Assembly: GCF_042477335.2 (NCBI RefSeq)
Contig: NC_091249.1
Coordinates: forward strand, 47,972,001-48,036,000
DNA from: Ovis canadensis
Taxonomy: Eukaryota > Chordata > Mammalia > Artiodactyla > Bovidae
Length of the DNA: 64,000 bases
Reading direction: 5' to 3'
Positions 46,458 through 58,720 of the stretch are shown one piece after another (position 1 is the stretch's first letter; every line of letters begins with the position of its first letter). Made by a program: the position numbers and the translations under genes. The notes under the pieces are model-generated. The model made no database searches. It saw nothing but the letters and a program-made list of their open reading frames with translations, and was not told where the DNA came from.

Positions 46458-46600
46458 GCAAACACTTTTTAGTGAGTTCTGTGTGCAGATACAATTCTAA
46501 ATACCTTATGAATATTAATTCATTTAACCCTTATGTCAACTTTATTATGAAATAAAGAATATTATCATCACCCTTATTTATAGATTAAGAAATGGAAGTA
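46458..46600 (+). repeat. MIR SINE relic
   Basis: AATATTAATTCATTTAACCC, then TTATCATCACCCTTATTTAT and AGATTAAGAAATGGAAG, matches the MIR core. Confidence 0.6.
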
Positions 46601-47812
46601 AAAGGAAGTAAAATGGAAGGAAATTTTTTTCCAGAGGTAAAAAAATCTCATAACTACAAAGTAGTGGTTTATATTGGGGAAGTAATGGCCTTGTTCTAGA
46701 AAATTCTGCATCTTAACTAAAACTCCACCTCTCTAACTTACCCTTCACCTATAAAGCATGAACTCCATATCTGAGATTTAGCTGCTACAAAGAAAGATTC
46801 TTTTCTCCACTTTCTGTCTGAGTGTCCCCCAGCTTTACTTTGCGTCTCAGGTCGGTGCTGTGATACCGGCTCTTACTTCAAGACAGGATTTACTGTTCTA
46901 CTTTATTTTCTTTTCAGGATACCATGCCAGAGTGCTTTTGAAATTTTGTTATTCTCTGCACCAATGATTTGTCCTCTGAAATAGAGAAATAACATTTGTC
47001 ATCCTGACATTTGGAGATCTGGACCATGCCATTTGTTCGTTTTTAGCTTTGTTTTAGGTAGTAAATCAGGCAAGATATGGGGCTACCTTACTTAGAGATG
47101 AGATGTTATCCATAATAAGAGTCTCTTGGTATCAGAATGTTGTACATAAGAATTTTTTTTCCCCAGAACTTTCCACCTCATACAGAAATGTTTTTCTTTT
47201 CATAGACTTTTGTTTTCTCTCTTTTCCTTTCTTACAAATGCAAGGGGTTCTATTTAGCTGTTGAGGTCTTATCTTTTCTGACATAATAGCAAGAATATCT
47301 ATATTTATTAATCTCCATTATTTCCCTAAGGTGATTTTGGTTATACAAGTCTCAGAACCAATGATTTGATCTGACTTTTAGGAGGACAGGATTAAATTAC
47401 TTCTGAATAAGCTTAGCTGTATAGACCAAGGAGTTGTTTCATATATGTGTGTGTGTCCATTTCAAATTTAGCAAATCTTAAGAATTTCCCAAGCCAAATT
47501 TGAGCATGTTTTGAATCTCAAAGCGAGATGCTGTAGATGTGATTAATAGAATGGTAAAGTTTTTTCAGCACTGATTTTGAACTATTGTAATAATTAAATG
47601 TTTAGCTATGTAGACAAGTGTTTAAAAATGGGAAATATTCAACTTTGTCAAATTTTCCAATTCTCTTTTGTGCTTTAGGTACTCTTGAATTATGCCATAT
47701 TTGACCTAATTAGGTTGAATGTATTAGAAAATAATTCTTTCATGTTTTATACATAAAATCAATGGGAAGCAATGAGAGGTCAATAATATCTTCCTGTTTT
47801 GGTAATAGTAGT
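46601..47812. other. AT-rich unique DNA, no gene
   Basis: Nothing recognised. Confidence 0.35.
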
Positions 47813-47998
47813 AGTGAAAGTCCCTTGGTCATGTCCGATTCTTTGCAACCCCATGGACTGTATAGTTTATGAAATTTTCCAGGCCAGAGTACTTGAGTGG
47901 GTAGCCTTTCCCTTCTCTAGGGGACCTTCCCAACCCAGAGATAGAACCCAGGTCTCCTGAATTGCAGGCAGACTCTTTACCAGCTGAGCCACAAGGAG
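47813..47998 (-). repeat. Bov-tA SINE
   Basis: Reverse SINE from GTGAAAGTCCCTTGGTCATG to GAGCCACAAGGAG. Confidence 0.9.
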
Positions 47999-48087
47999 TT
48001 TTGGACTTTCTGAGGATGTAAATTGCCATTGTTGAAACAATATTGGACACCTAGTTACATATGAATTTCAGGTAAATAGTGAATATT

Positions 48088-48158
48088 TTGGGGATTGAGC
48101 TTCAGTCTCCTCCATTGCAGGCAGATTCTTTACCATCTGAACCACCAAGGAAGGCCTT
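48088..48158 (-). repeat. Bov-tA SINE, head fragment
   Basis: GGGGATTGAGCTTCAGTCTC to ACCACCAAGGAAGGCC is the tRNA-derived part only. Confidence 0.8.
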
Positions 48159-48167
48159 TAAAACACA

Positions 48168-48332
48168 TGTGAAAGTGAAAGTGAAGTCGCTCAGTCGTGT
48201 CCAACTCTTTGCGACCCCATGGACTGTAACCTTATCAGGCTCCTCTGTCCATGGGATTTTCCAGGCAATCTCCTTCTCCAGGGGATCTTCCCAACCCAGG
48301 GATCGAATCCAGGTCTCCCGCATTGTAGACAA
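48168..48332 (-). repeat. Bov-tA SINE, partial
   Basis: GAAAGTGAAAGTGAAGTCGC to GGGATCGAATCCAGGTCTCC, with a gap in the Bov-A monomer near 48268. Confidence 0.88.
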
Positions 48333-48441
48333 GTATGTACAAAATCCTACATGGTACATGTTTATACTTTAAAAAAGTTTATTATATAGCAGGGTGCCCT
48401 ATATTTTTATTTATTGATTTTGGCAACCCTATTCTAGTTCT

Positions 48442-48721
48442 CGGAGAAGTCAATGACAACCCACTCCAGTACTCTTGCCTGGAGAATCCCACGGATGGAG
48501 GAGCCTGGTAGGCTGTAGTCCACGGGGTTGCTAAGAGTCAGATACGACTGAGCGTCTTCACATTCACTTTTCACTTTCATGCATTGGAGAAGGAAATGGC
48601 AACCCACTCCAGTGTTCTTGCCTGGAGAATCCCAGGGATGGCGGAACCTGGTGGGCTGCCATCTATGGGGTCACACAGAGTCGGACACGACTGAAGTGAC
48701 TTAGCAGCAGCAGCAGCAGCT
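48442..48721 (+). repeat. Bov-A2 SINE with 10-bp TSD
   Basis: Two Bov-A monomers and a (CAG)n tail. TTCTAGTTCT at 48432-48441 and 48722-48731 is the TSD. Confidence 0.95.
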
Positions 48722-48731
48722 TTCTAGTTCT

Positions 48732-49421
48732 GGTTAGTACTACTACTACTGCTCCTTATTGGACACTGATTTTTCTCAGGGATTCTATTTAAAACTAAGA
48801 ATTTTATCATTTCTAAATGTCAAATTGACCCCAAAATGGGATATAAAGGCTTTGTGAACAAAATCAGATAAATAAATACAGAAAGGAAGGCATGCAAAGA
48901 TTGTAATTAATTCATTTTTGTTCATTTAAGGCTCATAAGGAAGAACAAAAAATTCACCCCTCTTCTCCATGCTAAATCTATCCTGGAGACAGGGTCGTAG
49001 GCCAGGGGTTAGACTGAGGCCCCTAAGCCTTATCCTAGCAGCATGGCTACCCCACCTGGTCAGTTCTACAGCTCTCAAACTGGCTCAGCCTTCTTTATTG
49101 ATAGACGTGTTATATAGAATGTGAAAGCAGCCCACACACCTTATTGCTGCTGGGAAATATTGTATTCAGTGCTCTTCCTTCCGCTTGCTCCCCTGCTTTC
49201 TTCCTGCCCTGCCTTTTGTCTGTCCTTGTCCTATACAGGCAGATTCTTTGATAGCCATCAAACACTGGGAGGAATAATCCACTTAAACTCATCTCCAAAT
49301 CTTAGTACAATGTTTTAGACCTACTAGGTATTAAAAAAATTGTTACACCAAACAAAATGCTATAATCCTATCACAGCAAAGGCTGAAAAATAAAGTGTTC
49401 AGATCCTATTTGGGATAATAG
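48732..49421. other. Unique DNA, no gene
   Basis: Short frames at 49110-49318 lie on both strands and have no known domain. Confidence 0.35.
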
Positions 49422-49617
49422 GTAAAGTCACTCAGTCGTATGTCCTACTCTTTGCGACTCCATGGGCTGTAGCCTACCAGGCTCCTCTGTCCATGGGATT
49501 TTCCAGGCAATAGTACTGGAGTGGATTGCCATTTCCTTCTCCAGGGGATCTTCTCGACCCAGGGATCGAACCCGGGTCTCCCACATTGTAGACAGATACT
49601 TAACCGTCTGAGCCACC
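49422..49617 (-). repeat. Bov-tA SINE
   Basis: Reverse SINE with GGGATCGAACCCGGGTCTCC box and GAGCCACCAGAGAA head. Confidence 0.93.
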
Positions 49618-50234
49618 AGAGAATTTACATTAATATATATAAAATTGAGCAGTGATGTTGACCTGGTTTATACTGATATTTTCTGTAATAGTATTGACTT
49701 TTATAATGGGAATGGGTCTTTGCTATGAACCCTGAATTGCCAAGGCAATCCCATTCTAATTTATGTAAACAATAGTATTATTAAAATCATGATAAATATT
49801 CCCTTTCCCTCTTAAACACAGGTTAATGAGAGTGGAAGTGCCTTCACCAGGGACAAGAAATAAATAAAGTGAAGTCTATTTAACTTTTTTGTTTGTTTGA
49901 ATTGGATACTTTTGTAAATTTTCCAAGCTTTAACTTTTATTTCTCAAGTTTTAGCTTAATCTATTGAAAAAATAAACTAAAAGTAGTGTTGATATAAAAA
50001 AAAGAATAATTTTATTTGGTAGATCTTATTTTACTCACTTTTTTGGTGATTCGTAAAGTACGTATCTTTCTGTGGCTAAAACAAAGTGTTGTTTTTCTGA
50101 ACTTTGATCCAGAAATGCAAATAAAGCACATAAAATGAGCACCAACACACACATATATTCTTTTCTGCTACATATTATTACAAAATATTTAAGATTCTTT
50201 TCCATTATCAGTTATTACGTAATACTAAATTTAG
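49618..50234. other. AT-rich unique DNA, no gene
   Basis: Nothing recognised. Confidence 0.35.
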
Positions 50235-50480
50235 TTTCTGTGTTATACAATATGTCCCTGTTTATTTATTTTAAATATAGTAGTGTATATATGTTAATCC
50301 CAGATTCCTAATTTATCCCAGGACCTCCTTTCCCCTCTGGTAACTATAAATTTGTTTTCTACATCTGTGAGTTTATTTCTGTTTCATAAACAAATTCATT
50401 TGTATCATTTTTCTTTTAGATTACATATATAAATGATATGATATTTGTCTTTCTCTGTCCAACCAAATTTTGGCATTCTT
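50235..50480 (-). repeat. Artiodactyl L1 3' region
   Basis: TAGTAGTGTATATATGTTAA, CCTTTCCCCTCTGGTAACTA and GATATTTGTCTTTCTCTGTC are the reverse of the L1 3' UTR. Confidence 0.8.
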
Positions 50481-53199
50481 AATTCCATCTTGGGACTTGG
50501 TTACCAGGCAGGCTTTTTTACTTGCCATCAAGAATATAATCTACAACTCTTCACTGATAAAGAAAACATTGTTGATGGAAGAAGAATCTTCTTAGGAAGC
50601 TGAATCTCCTTTTTGGTTCCAGAAGTGGCTAACCACTTACTGAGAAAACTTGAACTAAAGAAAATATATTCAGAACACTGACAGTTCAGTGAGGATTGTT
50701 ATTCTAACAGAAAAATATTTGACCTCTAGGCAAGGGCTTTGACTCCGTGCCCTTTCCCCCAAACAGGCTGTCTGACTGTCAGGCACTCAGATAACTTATC
50801 CATCGTGTGACAGCTTGTGCCCTGGAAGTGACAGTGTGTCTGCAGTGGGACAACATGTGGCTGCTTGGTGGAGTGTAGCAGAGGGGGGATGTCTTTGTTT
50901 TTCTAAGGCTCTCTAGTATGTGACTAGTTCAGTTAATAGTTACAGTAATGTATATCCAGTCACTTCTCAGGGAATGGACTATTCATGAAACATGCTTTTG
51001 TTCAGATCAGCTGAGTTATTGGCAAGCGGAATATTCTTCAATTTTAGTTATTCTCAAATTCCTTCTTCTCACAAGGTTACCTTGTGCAGGGCACTTGGGT
51101 GAATAGCATTTCCATCTCCTTTCCTCACATGTTGAAGCCCCGAGAGGTCTTCTTAATCAAGCAAGGGTGAGGAAAGTAAAGGGGAGCAGCTGAAAGAAAG
51201 ATCCATTTTCGTGGCCTGTCGTCTGTTGATTTCATTTTCAGACAGAAGTATACCACCATGCCAATGTCTTTGGATCCTTGACTTCTTCAGGAAATCATTT
51301 TGCCTGGAATCATTATCCTTCTCAATATAATTTAGTTGCATGGTTGTTTTGCGCAAACCACAATGTCAGTTCTCTCCTGAATTTTTCAGTTTTTGCTGTC
51401 ACCATCCTTAGGAAGCTCACATTACAGCTAGCCCAGCCCGTCAAGCTGCCCTGCAATCGTAAGCTACAGCACAGCATAGGACAGAATGTTAGACTGGAAC
51501 TTGCCTGGGATGGCGTGGCCGCGTATTTCCTATTTATTCCTGAAGAAGCTTAACTCTGAAGTTCCTCAGCATTAACAAACAAGAGGAGCTACCAGATGAT
51601 CTCTAACAGGTCCTCCAAATCTACAGCTGAGTAATGTCAGGTGACCTTTTTATCAGTGGGCTTCTTATGATCATGAGAGTAAAGTGACCTTCCCTTTAGG
51701 CCCTGGTGTTGGGTTATTTCTTTGTATCTGATTTTGATCTTGCCTCATTCTATAGGGATTGTTTCTGGTCTGTACAACATTCTTCAAAGGACACATTCAT
51801 AAAGGCCGTTTTCCAGTTGAGTCTAGAGACACTTACTTCCAGGCATGATACTTGTGTCGCTCTATCATAAAGTTCCAACATGTCATATTACTCAGAATGG
51901 TCCATTCATAAATAGGCTGGGTTCAAAACACAGACCCTTGTTTTTTTAAAAATAAGCTAAGCCTCTCTGAGGTATCAGGCTGCTCTCAAGTGTTTGTCCA
52001 TTGACTCTATTTTTTTCTCCTAGAGAATGGACTTACTTTCCTTGTCTCTGCTTTGAATAGGAAAACAACAATAACAAATTGATGAGAATGCTTTGTTTGT
52101 AAAGGGAAGGTGGGGGCAGAGAGAAGGCAAAGGATGTGTGTGGGTGTGTTTGTGTGCACATGGGAACTCCAGGGAGGAATAGCATTTGTGAGATGTTTTC
52201 CTGGAGGAACAGTTTCGAATTTGTTTTGGTGTAAATTGAGCCAGAAGTTTGAAAATAAGAAGCAACTTCATAAACGTTTGCTCTCTGTATCACCACCTTG
52301 TTAAATCAATGCAGCATTTGAACCAGTTTTGTTTTTCTAATTCCATTGTACACTTGGGAAAGCAGAAGGTGTTTTGCAGAATCTGGCATTATGCAGAATC
52401 TGGCGTTTGGTTATTTGGAGAAGGCTGCTTTACCCACTAGGTCACAGTAAACAACTACAGACGCTAAGAATATGTTGACAGTGTCAGTAGTGAAATCTTT
52501 GCCACACAGATTGTGAAAAATTGAAGGAGGGTGGAAAATAACTTATTTTGCTAACAATCTATTTCCCATCTGTAGTTTGTATCTGCTGAAGCTGGAAGTC
52601 CTTGCCTCCCCTCCTCAAAGTCTGTCTCTTTTCTTTGACAGACGTGCTTCCTTGAAGTTTTCAGTTCAGATGACTGTTATTAACAGCAACCTTTAGAGTA
52701 CATTGGGGATTAATTTAATTTTTGATATGTATTTTTAATATGGTTTCAAGATGCTAGAATGTAGATACAGTTCTTGTTAAAAAAAAAAAAAAAGTTTAGA
52801 CAGGTTGATTCATTTAACTACCCAGCAGGATATGATTACTTTTTCTAAAGTTAAATTCCAAAGAAGAAAATCTAACAACTTCATCCACATACATAAGCAC
52901 ACACTATATAAATAAATGTATATATGCATATCTATACACACACACACACAATGTGGTAGTGACGTCTCAACCAGGCAAGAAATGTTTTCTTAAGTGGAAA
53001 TTGATTGGGTTTTAATTAATATATAAAAGCATGTCTTACTTTGGTCTGTTTTCCCTTTGGATCAACTATGATGTATTAAATAAATGTGTTTTTTTGTTTG
53101 TTTCGATGAGCTACTGATATATTTAATACATGAAAATAAATACATGACTATTACACTTTTTAAACGTCTATTTACGTATCATCCAGATCCTTGTGTTCC
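50481..53199. other. Unique DNA, no gene; short repeats only
   Basis: A (CA)n stretch lies at 52933-52950 and an A run near 52780. Open frames (51278-51553, 52020-52304) have no known domain and overlap frames on the other strand. Confidence 0.4.
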
Positions 53200-53299
53200 C
53201 CACTGGTCCACACATGGTGCCTGGGAAAATTCCTGAGGCCTTCAGACTCAGCTGGAAACGTATCCTGAGCAGGAGCTTGGCTTGAAGGGAGGGAGGAGG

Positions 53300-54440
53300 A
53301 ACCCTCCGGGTTGGTAATCATACCATTTATTCACACTTGGAGGCGAGACAGTGTTGATGGAGGAGGTGGGGGGACACTCCTGGGGGACTCCCTCTGGGTT
53401 GGCACTGATACACCATGTGGCTATGACAGGACTGGCAATAGGGATTGGAGGGATGATCCTCTAGTCCTTGTCAGTGTGAAAAGTGGGGAGCAACCAGAGA
53501 TGGTCAGAGGGGGGCATTGCCCCCCTGGTTGTGACTCCATGGGCAAATGTACAGAAAGGACCAAGAAACTCATTTCCAAGGGGGCTTTGCTTTCTGGGTG
53601 GCTCCGCCTTGTGGGGGTAGGGAGCATAGCTGGCACTGAAATGCTGACTGAAGGAGTGCTGGGAATCACCAGGGGTCTCTGGAAGGTGACCCCTGAAGGG
53701 GCAGGCCTGGGACCTTGAGGCTCATTTGTGCAGTGGGCACTGGCAGGTGGTGACCTGTGCCAGGGACATTAAAATGGGTGAGGAAGTGGGAATGCTCCTG
53801 CCTCAGAGGGCGTGGGGTGTCTAACCCATTCATAGACAGCCTCCAGGAGCTGGCCACCACCCTGCACTCTGTCTTTGAGGGACCAGCTGGGTGAACAGCT
53901 TGCACTGGAGTCTCCTTGGGGTGGGGTGAATGGCTGCCCCTAGGGATAGCTGGGGTTGTCCAGAAGAGGGCATGGAGCTTTGCAGCGTCTGCCTTCACCA
54001 TTCACTTGGCCTCCCAGCTGGTGCTCTCAGGTCAGAAGCCAAAGAGAGACTCATCGCAGTAAGAAGGGGTCTGCCTGATCAGTCTGTATTTGTTCTTCCT
54101 TGGTATGAGGGTTGGGGTGCTGCTGCTGGAGGAGGTGTACTCGTAGCTCCCCTTGGCCCCTGATGCCTGTGACACCCCTGTCTCCACTCTTTTGGTTCTG
54201 CTGGCCTTCTTCCTCCAAGGTGTGTCAAAGTCTGGTGGTATGGGCCAGGTGCCTGCAGGGCTGCCAAACAAAGTCTCCTCCACTTGTGACGGCCTAACCT
54301 TGATCTGGTGGCTGCCCCCGCAGCGGTGCTGAATGTGAAGGGTCTGCATCTGGCTGATGGCCAGCTCCACTGGGGTCTTCATGCCGCCCATGGTCCTGAG
54401 TGGCAGCAGGGGTGCTCTGCCTGCCAGGTCCTGCCTAAAG
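53300..54440 (-). pseudogene. RITA1 pseudogene: RITA1 processed pseudogene
   Basis: RITA1 is a tubulin-binding protein that exports RBPJ from the nucleus and dampens Notch signalling. On the minus strand the frame begins MKTPVELA at 54382 and ends QKAKPPWK with TGA at 53570-53572, 271 codons against about 270 in the parent as I recall it. Recognisable parts: VEETLFGSPAG, TPSYCDESLFG, the PRGSHSP block and SVSISVP. It has no introns. Lesions are two TGA stops at 54032-54034 and 54002-54004 (both where CGA is expected), a 1-bp loss near 53747 and a second small deletion near 53605. AATAAA lies on the minus strand at 53326-53331. No poly(A) or TSD was seen, and the outer limits are approximate. 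Confidence 0.85.
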
Positions 54441-54455
54441 GGCTCCCTCCTGCAA

Positions 54456-54600
54456 AGAGATTTACAAGCATGATCTCATTTCATCCTCTCAACAGTCCTG
54501 TGAGTTAGCTTCCATTATGTCCATTCTACAGATGATAAAATTGAGGCTTCAAAGGGTGAAGTCACAAGTGTCAGTCACACCTGAGCATCTTGGCTCACTG
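54456..54600 (+). repeat. MIR SINE relic
   Basis: CATGATCTCATTTCATCCTC, CAGTCCTGTGAGTTAGCTTC and AGATGATAAAATTGAGGCTT are the MIR core. Confidence 0.75.
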
Positions 54601-54795
54601 ACGTCAGTCGCAACCCTCAGTGTCCCATGCTCCCAGGCCTGGACTCCTTTGCAGGGGTGCATGGGCACCGGTGGCACACGCTGTACATCCAAATCCACAG
54701 CTCTGAACTCAAGGAGCCTGTGACTCCTGAAAGTTCAGGCCACCCTCAGCCCCAGCTCCATGAGAACTGACTCAACACCGGCATCTGGGCCCTAG
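54601..54795. other. GC-rich block next to the RITA1 copy, origin unclear
   Basis: It is GC-rich like the pseudogene and could be more of its 5' UTR or unrelated sequence. Confidence 0.3.
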
Positions 54796-57285
54796 TGATC
54801 TAAATAGATATTTCTATAACTTTGTTCTTACTGAACCTTTATTTTTCAATGATTGGACCCTCCAGATTCTAATGGAAATTAAGAAGTTATTAATATGTTG
54901 AGAGTATGCAGGTGTATTTTATTTTAGCTGTTAGTTTGTATCTGCTACAGTTAGGAAACCTCTTTGTCTTTCTTTTTTTTTAGGCCTCATGGGAACTCGA
55001 TTTCAATGCTGAATATGTAGGTAGAGTTATAAATTTTATGTGTTGTAGATATGCTAATAACAAGTCAGTCTTTTCTTATGGCCTTTCCAAGAAATCATTC
55101 TGGAGAAGAGGCAGCAGAAAGTCTGTCTTGCTGTTTTTGAGCTCACAGAGAGTGACTGATACTCAGGAAAAAATGAAAATGTTTAATTTTTATATTTCCA
55201 CCTCAGTTTGAATGCAGATGAAAGTTGCATTTTTATTTATGGCTTGAAGGATAGCAAGGCCTGATAAGAAATCATAAAGAAAGATGGAAACCTCAATAGC
55301 AAATTTCATGCTGAAAATCTCATCATTTGTCACATATCAGTGACTAAAAAAAAAAATAGAGAGGAAACTTGGATTTGTGCCACACACTAAACTTTAAACA
55401 TAGCTGAAATTGCACTGTGTTGTAGGCCATTCAAAGAGCATATGCAAAGGTCTGTGTTCTTCTCTGGTTGAGCCATTGTCCTGTGTACACCCTGGAAACC
55501 TAGATTCATTCTGTGGGAGAGTTAACTTTCCAAATAGCTTCCCTCTTTTTTCCTGACACATTGCAGTCTTAAAAGTGCCAGTGTTGTCACAATCTTTATA
55601 AGACAGAGACGAGGAGAGACTTTGATCAGAAAGACTGTTGCAGTAGGGAGATTGCTCTCATCTTAGAAATCTGCAAGCATGTCAAAAATCATATAGAAAA
55701 AGGTATGAAAAAGTTACCTGTTGCAAAGATATTTCCCTCATACCCTGTGCCTCTGGCCATATGAAGATCCGTGCTTTGCACAGAAAGACAAGAGGTCAAA
55801 AAGATAGCTAAGGATATTGAATTAATGCATTTGGTAGTGTGGAGGTTAGAGGGCAAGAGGCCTCAAGATTTCTCATGGTCACCTAATTGCATTAACACCC
55901 TGTAAAATTAACTCAATTTTGAGGAGCTAAACTCCATGAAGTAGGGACCTTTATACTATGCATTTCATTTTAATTGAGAGACAGTGTCTAAAATAGACAT
56001 TGGAATCAGATGACTCAGGTTTTTTATCTCAGTCCTATCTTTTATCAGCTGGGAGATATTGAACAAATGGTCCAGTGTCTTTGAACACTGCCTTCTTTGA
56101 TTTATAAATCAGGAATGGTTATCAAAAGATCCTAATGAGATGGTGCAAGTCAATATAAACATGGAACTTGTGTAAAAATGTTAGATATAATTAATAATGA
56201 GTAGTTTCCAATCTTTTTTAGAAGCATCACTTACTTGCAAGTTAATTAAAAACCAATTAGCTATAATATGTTAGTGGAAAAAAAAGTTAACAGGGAGTGG
56301 CAAAGCAGACTTCTAAAAGATTGGGACAATTATGTACATAGCCTGAATTTATTGATTTAATGCTAATTATTTTTAGCTTGAGTGAGTTTGTCAGACATAT
56401 AATGGTTGTATTAATATATCTTTGCTAGTTGGATTGGCTTAATTTTCCATGTAATTTTCAAGGCAGCATTGAACAGACAATAGCTGTCATATGGGTTATT
56501 AGAGAACATTGCAGTTACTTTACACTAAAGAGTTGTCATTTTGGGCAATGATTTTAGAGAGAAGTGTAGCAATAAAACACTGTTAGATTTATATTTATCC
56601 ATTCCATTGGAAGAGCTTCAAAGGAAAAGAAAATACACATCAACAACTCTAATGAAGTCAGTTTTATTTCAGTGATTTACACATAAAACTTTCATTCTTA
56701 AAAGAGAATGATATAGGACTTATCCCACTGAAGAAGACTATTGAAACTCCGTTGGTTAGAAATGGGAGATCCATTCATTATCTATAAGGCTAGTGACCCA
56801 AATATTTTTGACCAGTATTCACAGGAACTAGTGATCAAAATTCGTTACTCGAATATGTGAATTCTTAATACAACCTCTGGAAATTCCTGGGTTTCAGGGA
56901 AACATTTGTGACCCAGGAGAAATAAGGAGAAGTTCAAGTGAACTATTTCTGTGACTATTTATAAGGGGAATTTTTAAAGAGGCCCACAGAAGGCTACAAT
57001 TCATCATGAGACACCAAGGAAGAGCACCCAGGAAACTACTCTGATGACCTCCAAGATGCCGTGTTTACCTTTCTGCAGCTCCCACTTATGTGCAGTGGCG
57101 TGTGGCTGGATGCTGCTGGAGGAGGCGAAAGGAACATTCCTTAAGCTCACAAACACAGAGTGCTAGAAATCTGAGGGCTTTTGACATCATTTGGTTTAAA
57201 CTTCTCTTTTGGTGGAGGAGGTGAATGAGGTTGAAGTAGTTTGAATTCCACAAATACTTATTGCCCCAAGGAAACAGATGAAGGT
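54796..57285. other. Repeat-poor unique DNA, no gene; candidate regulatory block
   Basis: About 2.5 kb without any recognised SINE, LINE or LTR and without open frames worth noting. Confidence 0.4.
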
Positions 57286-57530
57286 AATTAACAATTGTTA
57301 TGTACTTTGTAGTTTTTTCAGTATATCCTATACCACAAAGCTATATTTAGGTATATCTATTTATATCTATATCTATATTTATATTTATATCTATATTTAT
57401 ATCTATTTATATCTATTTCACATATGAGAATATTGATGTTCAATAAGGGTAAGAAATTTTCATAAAGTTCACCAGCTAATAATTATTGGGATTTGAACCC
57501 AGAATGACCTCACCTTTGCGTTATGTGAGA
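57286..57530 (+). repeat. MIR relic with an inner (TATCTA)n run
   Basis: The TATCTA-type simple repeat spans 57350-57418. GATGTTCAATAAGGGTAAGA and TTGGGATTTGAACCCAGAAT after it are MIR-like. Confidence 0.5.
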
Positions 57531-57924
57531 GTGTCTCCTTAGGACCAGAATTCATTGTGATGAAGAAATCCACTTTGACTTTAAAGTATTGATTTCTTTT
57601 TCTTTTTATATTATGATTTTCTGTGAAAGCATTGAATCTGAGTAGATAAAGTGGAAGATATAATCCAAGAAGGGAGACAGGAAGAAAAAAATTCTATGAT
57701 GCTGAAGTAATATCAGTGCTAGGATGAAGTAACTGGTAAGTGGATGAATGTAATAAAGCAGAGCAAGGAAAGTAAATTCACTACTTTGGGAGCTAGGTAA
57801 AGACCTGAGAGCCTAGAAAATTAAGCTATACCTTTACTGAGAGATTAAGAAAATTGGAGTATGCAAAATTCTAAAGATGTGAGAAGCACATAGAACTATA
57901 ACTCAAGAATTACTGATGGATAGT
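57531..57924. other. Unique DNA, no gene
   Basis: Nothing recognised. Confidence 0.35.
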
Positions 57925-57936
57925 TTCTTTCAGCTG

Positions 57937-58324
57937 TTCAGTTCAGTCTCTCAGTTGTACCTGACTCTGTGACCCCATGAACCGCAGCACACAAGGCCTC
58001 CCTGTCCATCACCAGCTCCCGGAGTTCACCCAAACCCATGTCCATTGAGTCAGTGATGCCATCCAGCCATCTCATCCTCTGTTGTCCCCTTCTCCTCCTG
58101 CCGTCAATCTTTTCCCAGCATCAGAGTCTTTTCAAATGAGTCAGCTCTCCACATCAGGTGGCCAAAGTATTGGAGTTTCAGCTTCAACATCAGTCCTTCC
58201 AATGAATACCCAGGCCTGATCTCCTTTAGGATGGACTGGTTGGATTTCCTTGCAGTTCAAGGGACTCTCAAGAGTCTTCTCCAACACCACAGTTCAAAAG
58301 CATCAATTGTTTGGTGCTTCATCA
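57937..58324 (-). mobile_element. BovB 3' end, 5'-truncated
   Basis: Reverse BovB from TTCAGTTCAGTCTCTCAGTT to AGCATCAATTGTTTGGTGC. The 12-bp repeat TTCTTTCAGCTG at 57925-57936 and 58325-58336 is the TSD. Confidence 0.95.
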
Positions 58325-58336
58325 TTCTTTCAGCTG

Positions 58337-58720
58337 AGGACTCCAGAAAAGAGTTAATTGACACACCTACCCAGGTTGTGAACTGTTTCATGGAGATATA
58401 AATCTTAGATTCATTGGAACCACTAATTGTTTAACTCCAGCTGAGTTTGAAGGAACAAAATAAAACATTTGTTTCCAAAACTGTGTTCCAAAGGAAACTT
58501 CAGTAAGAAGGGAAGAAAGACTTCGTGCTAAAATAAGCTTTGGCAATACCACAAACTAATTTTTTGCTCTTGGACAGTTTCAGGAAAGAAACCTGATAGA
58601 CTTTGTTTAGCCCAGAATTTTCCAAAGAGATTTGACTATGGAACACTTTTTTTGGTAATGTGTATTACTGTATGGAACAAAGTGTATCAACATACAGTTC
58701 TTGAATACCTAGTGATATTT
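58337..58720. other. Unique DNA, no gene
   Basis: Nothing recognised. Confidence 0.35.
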
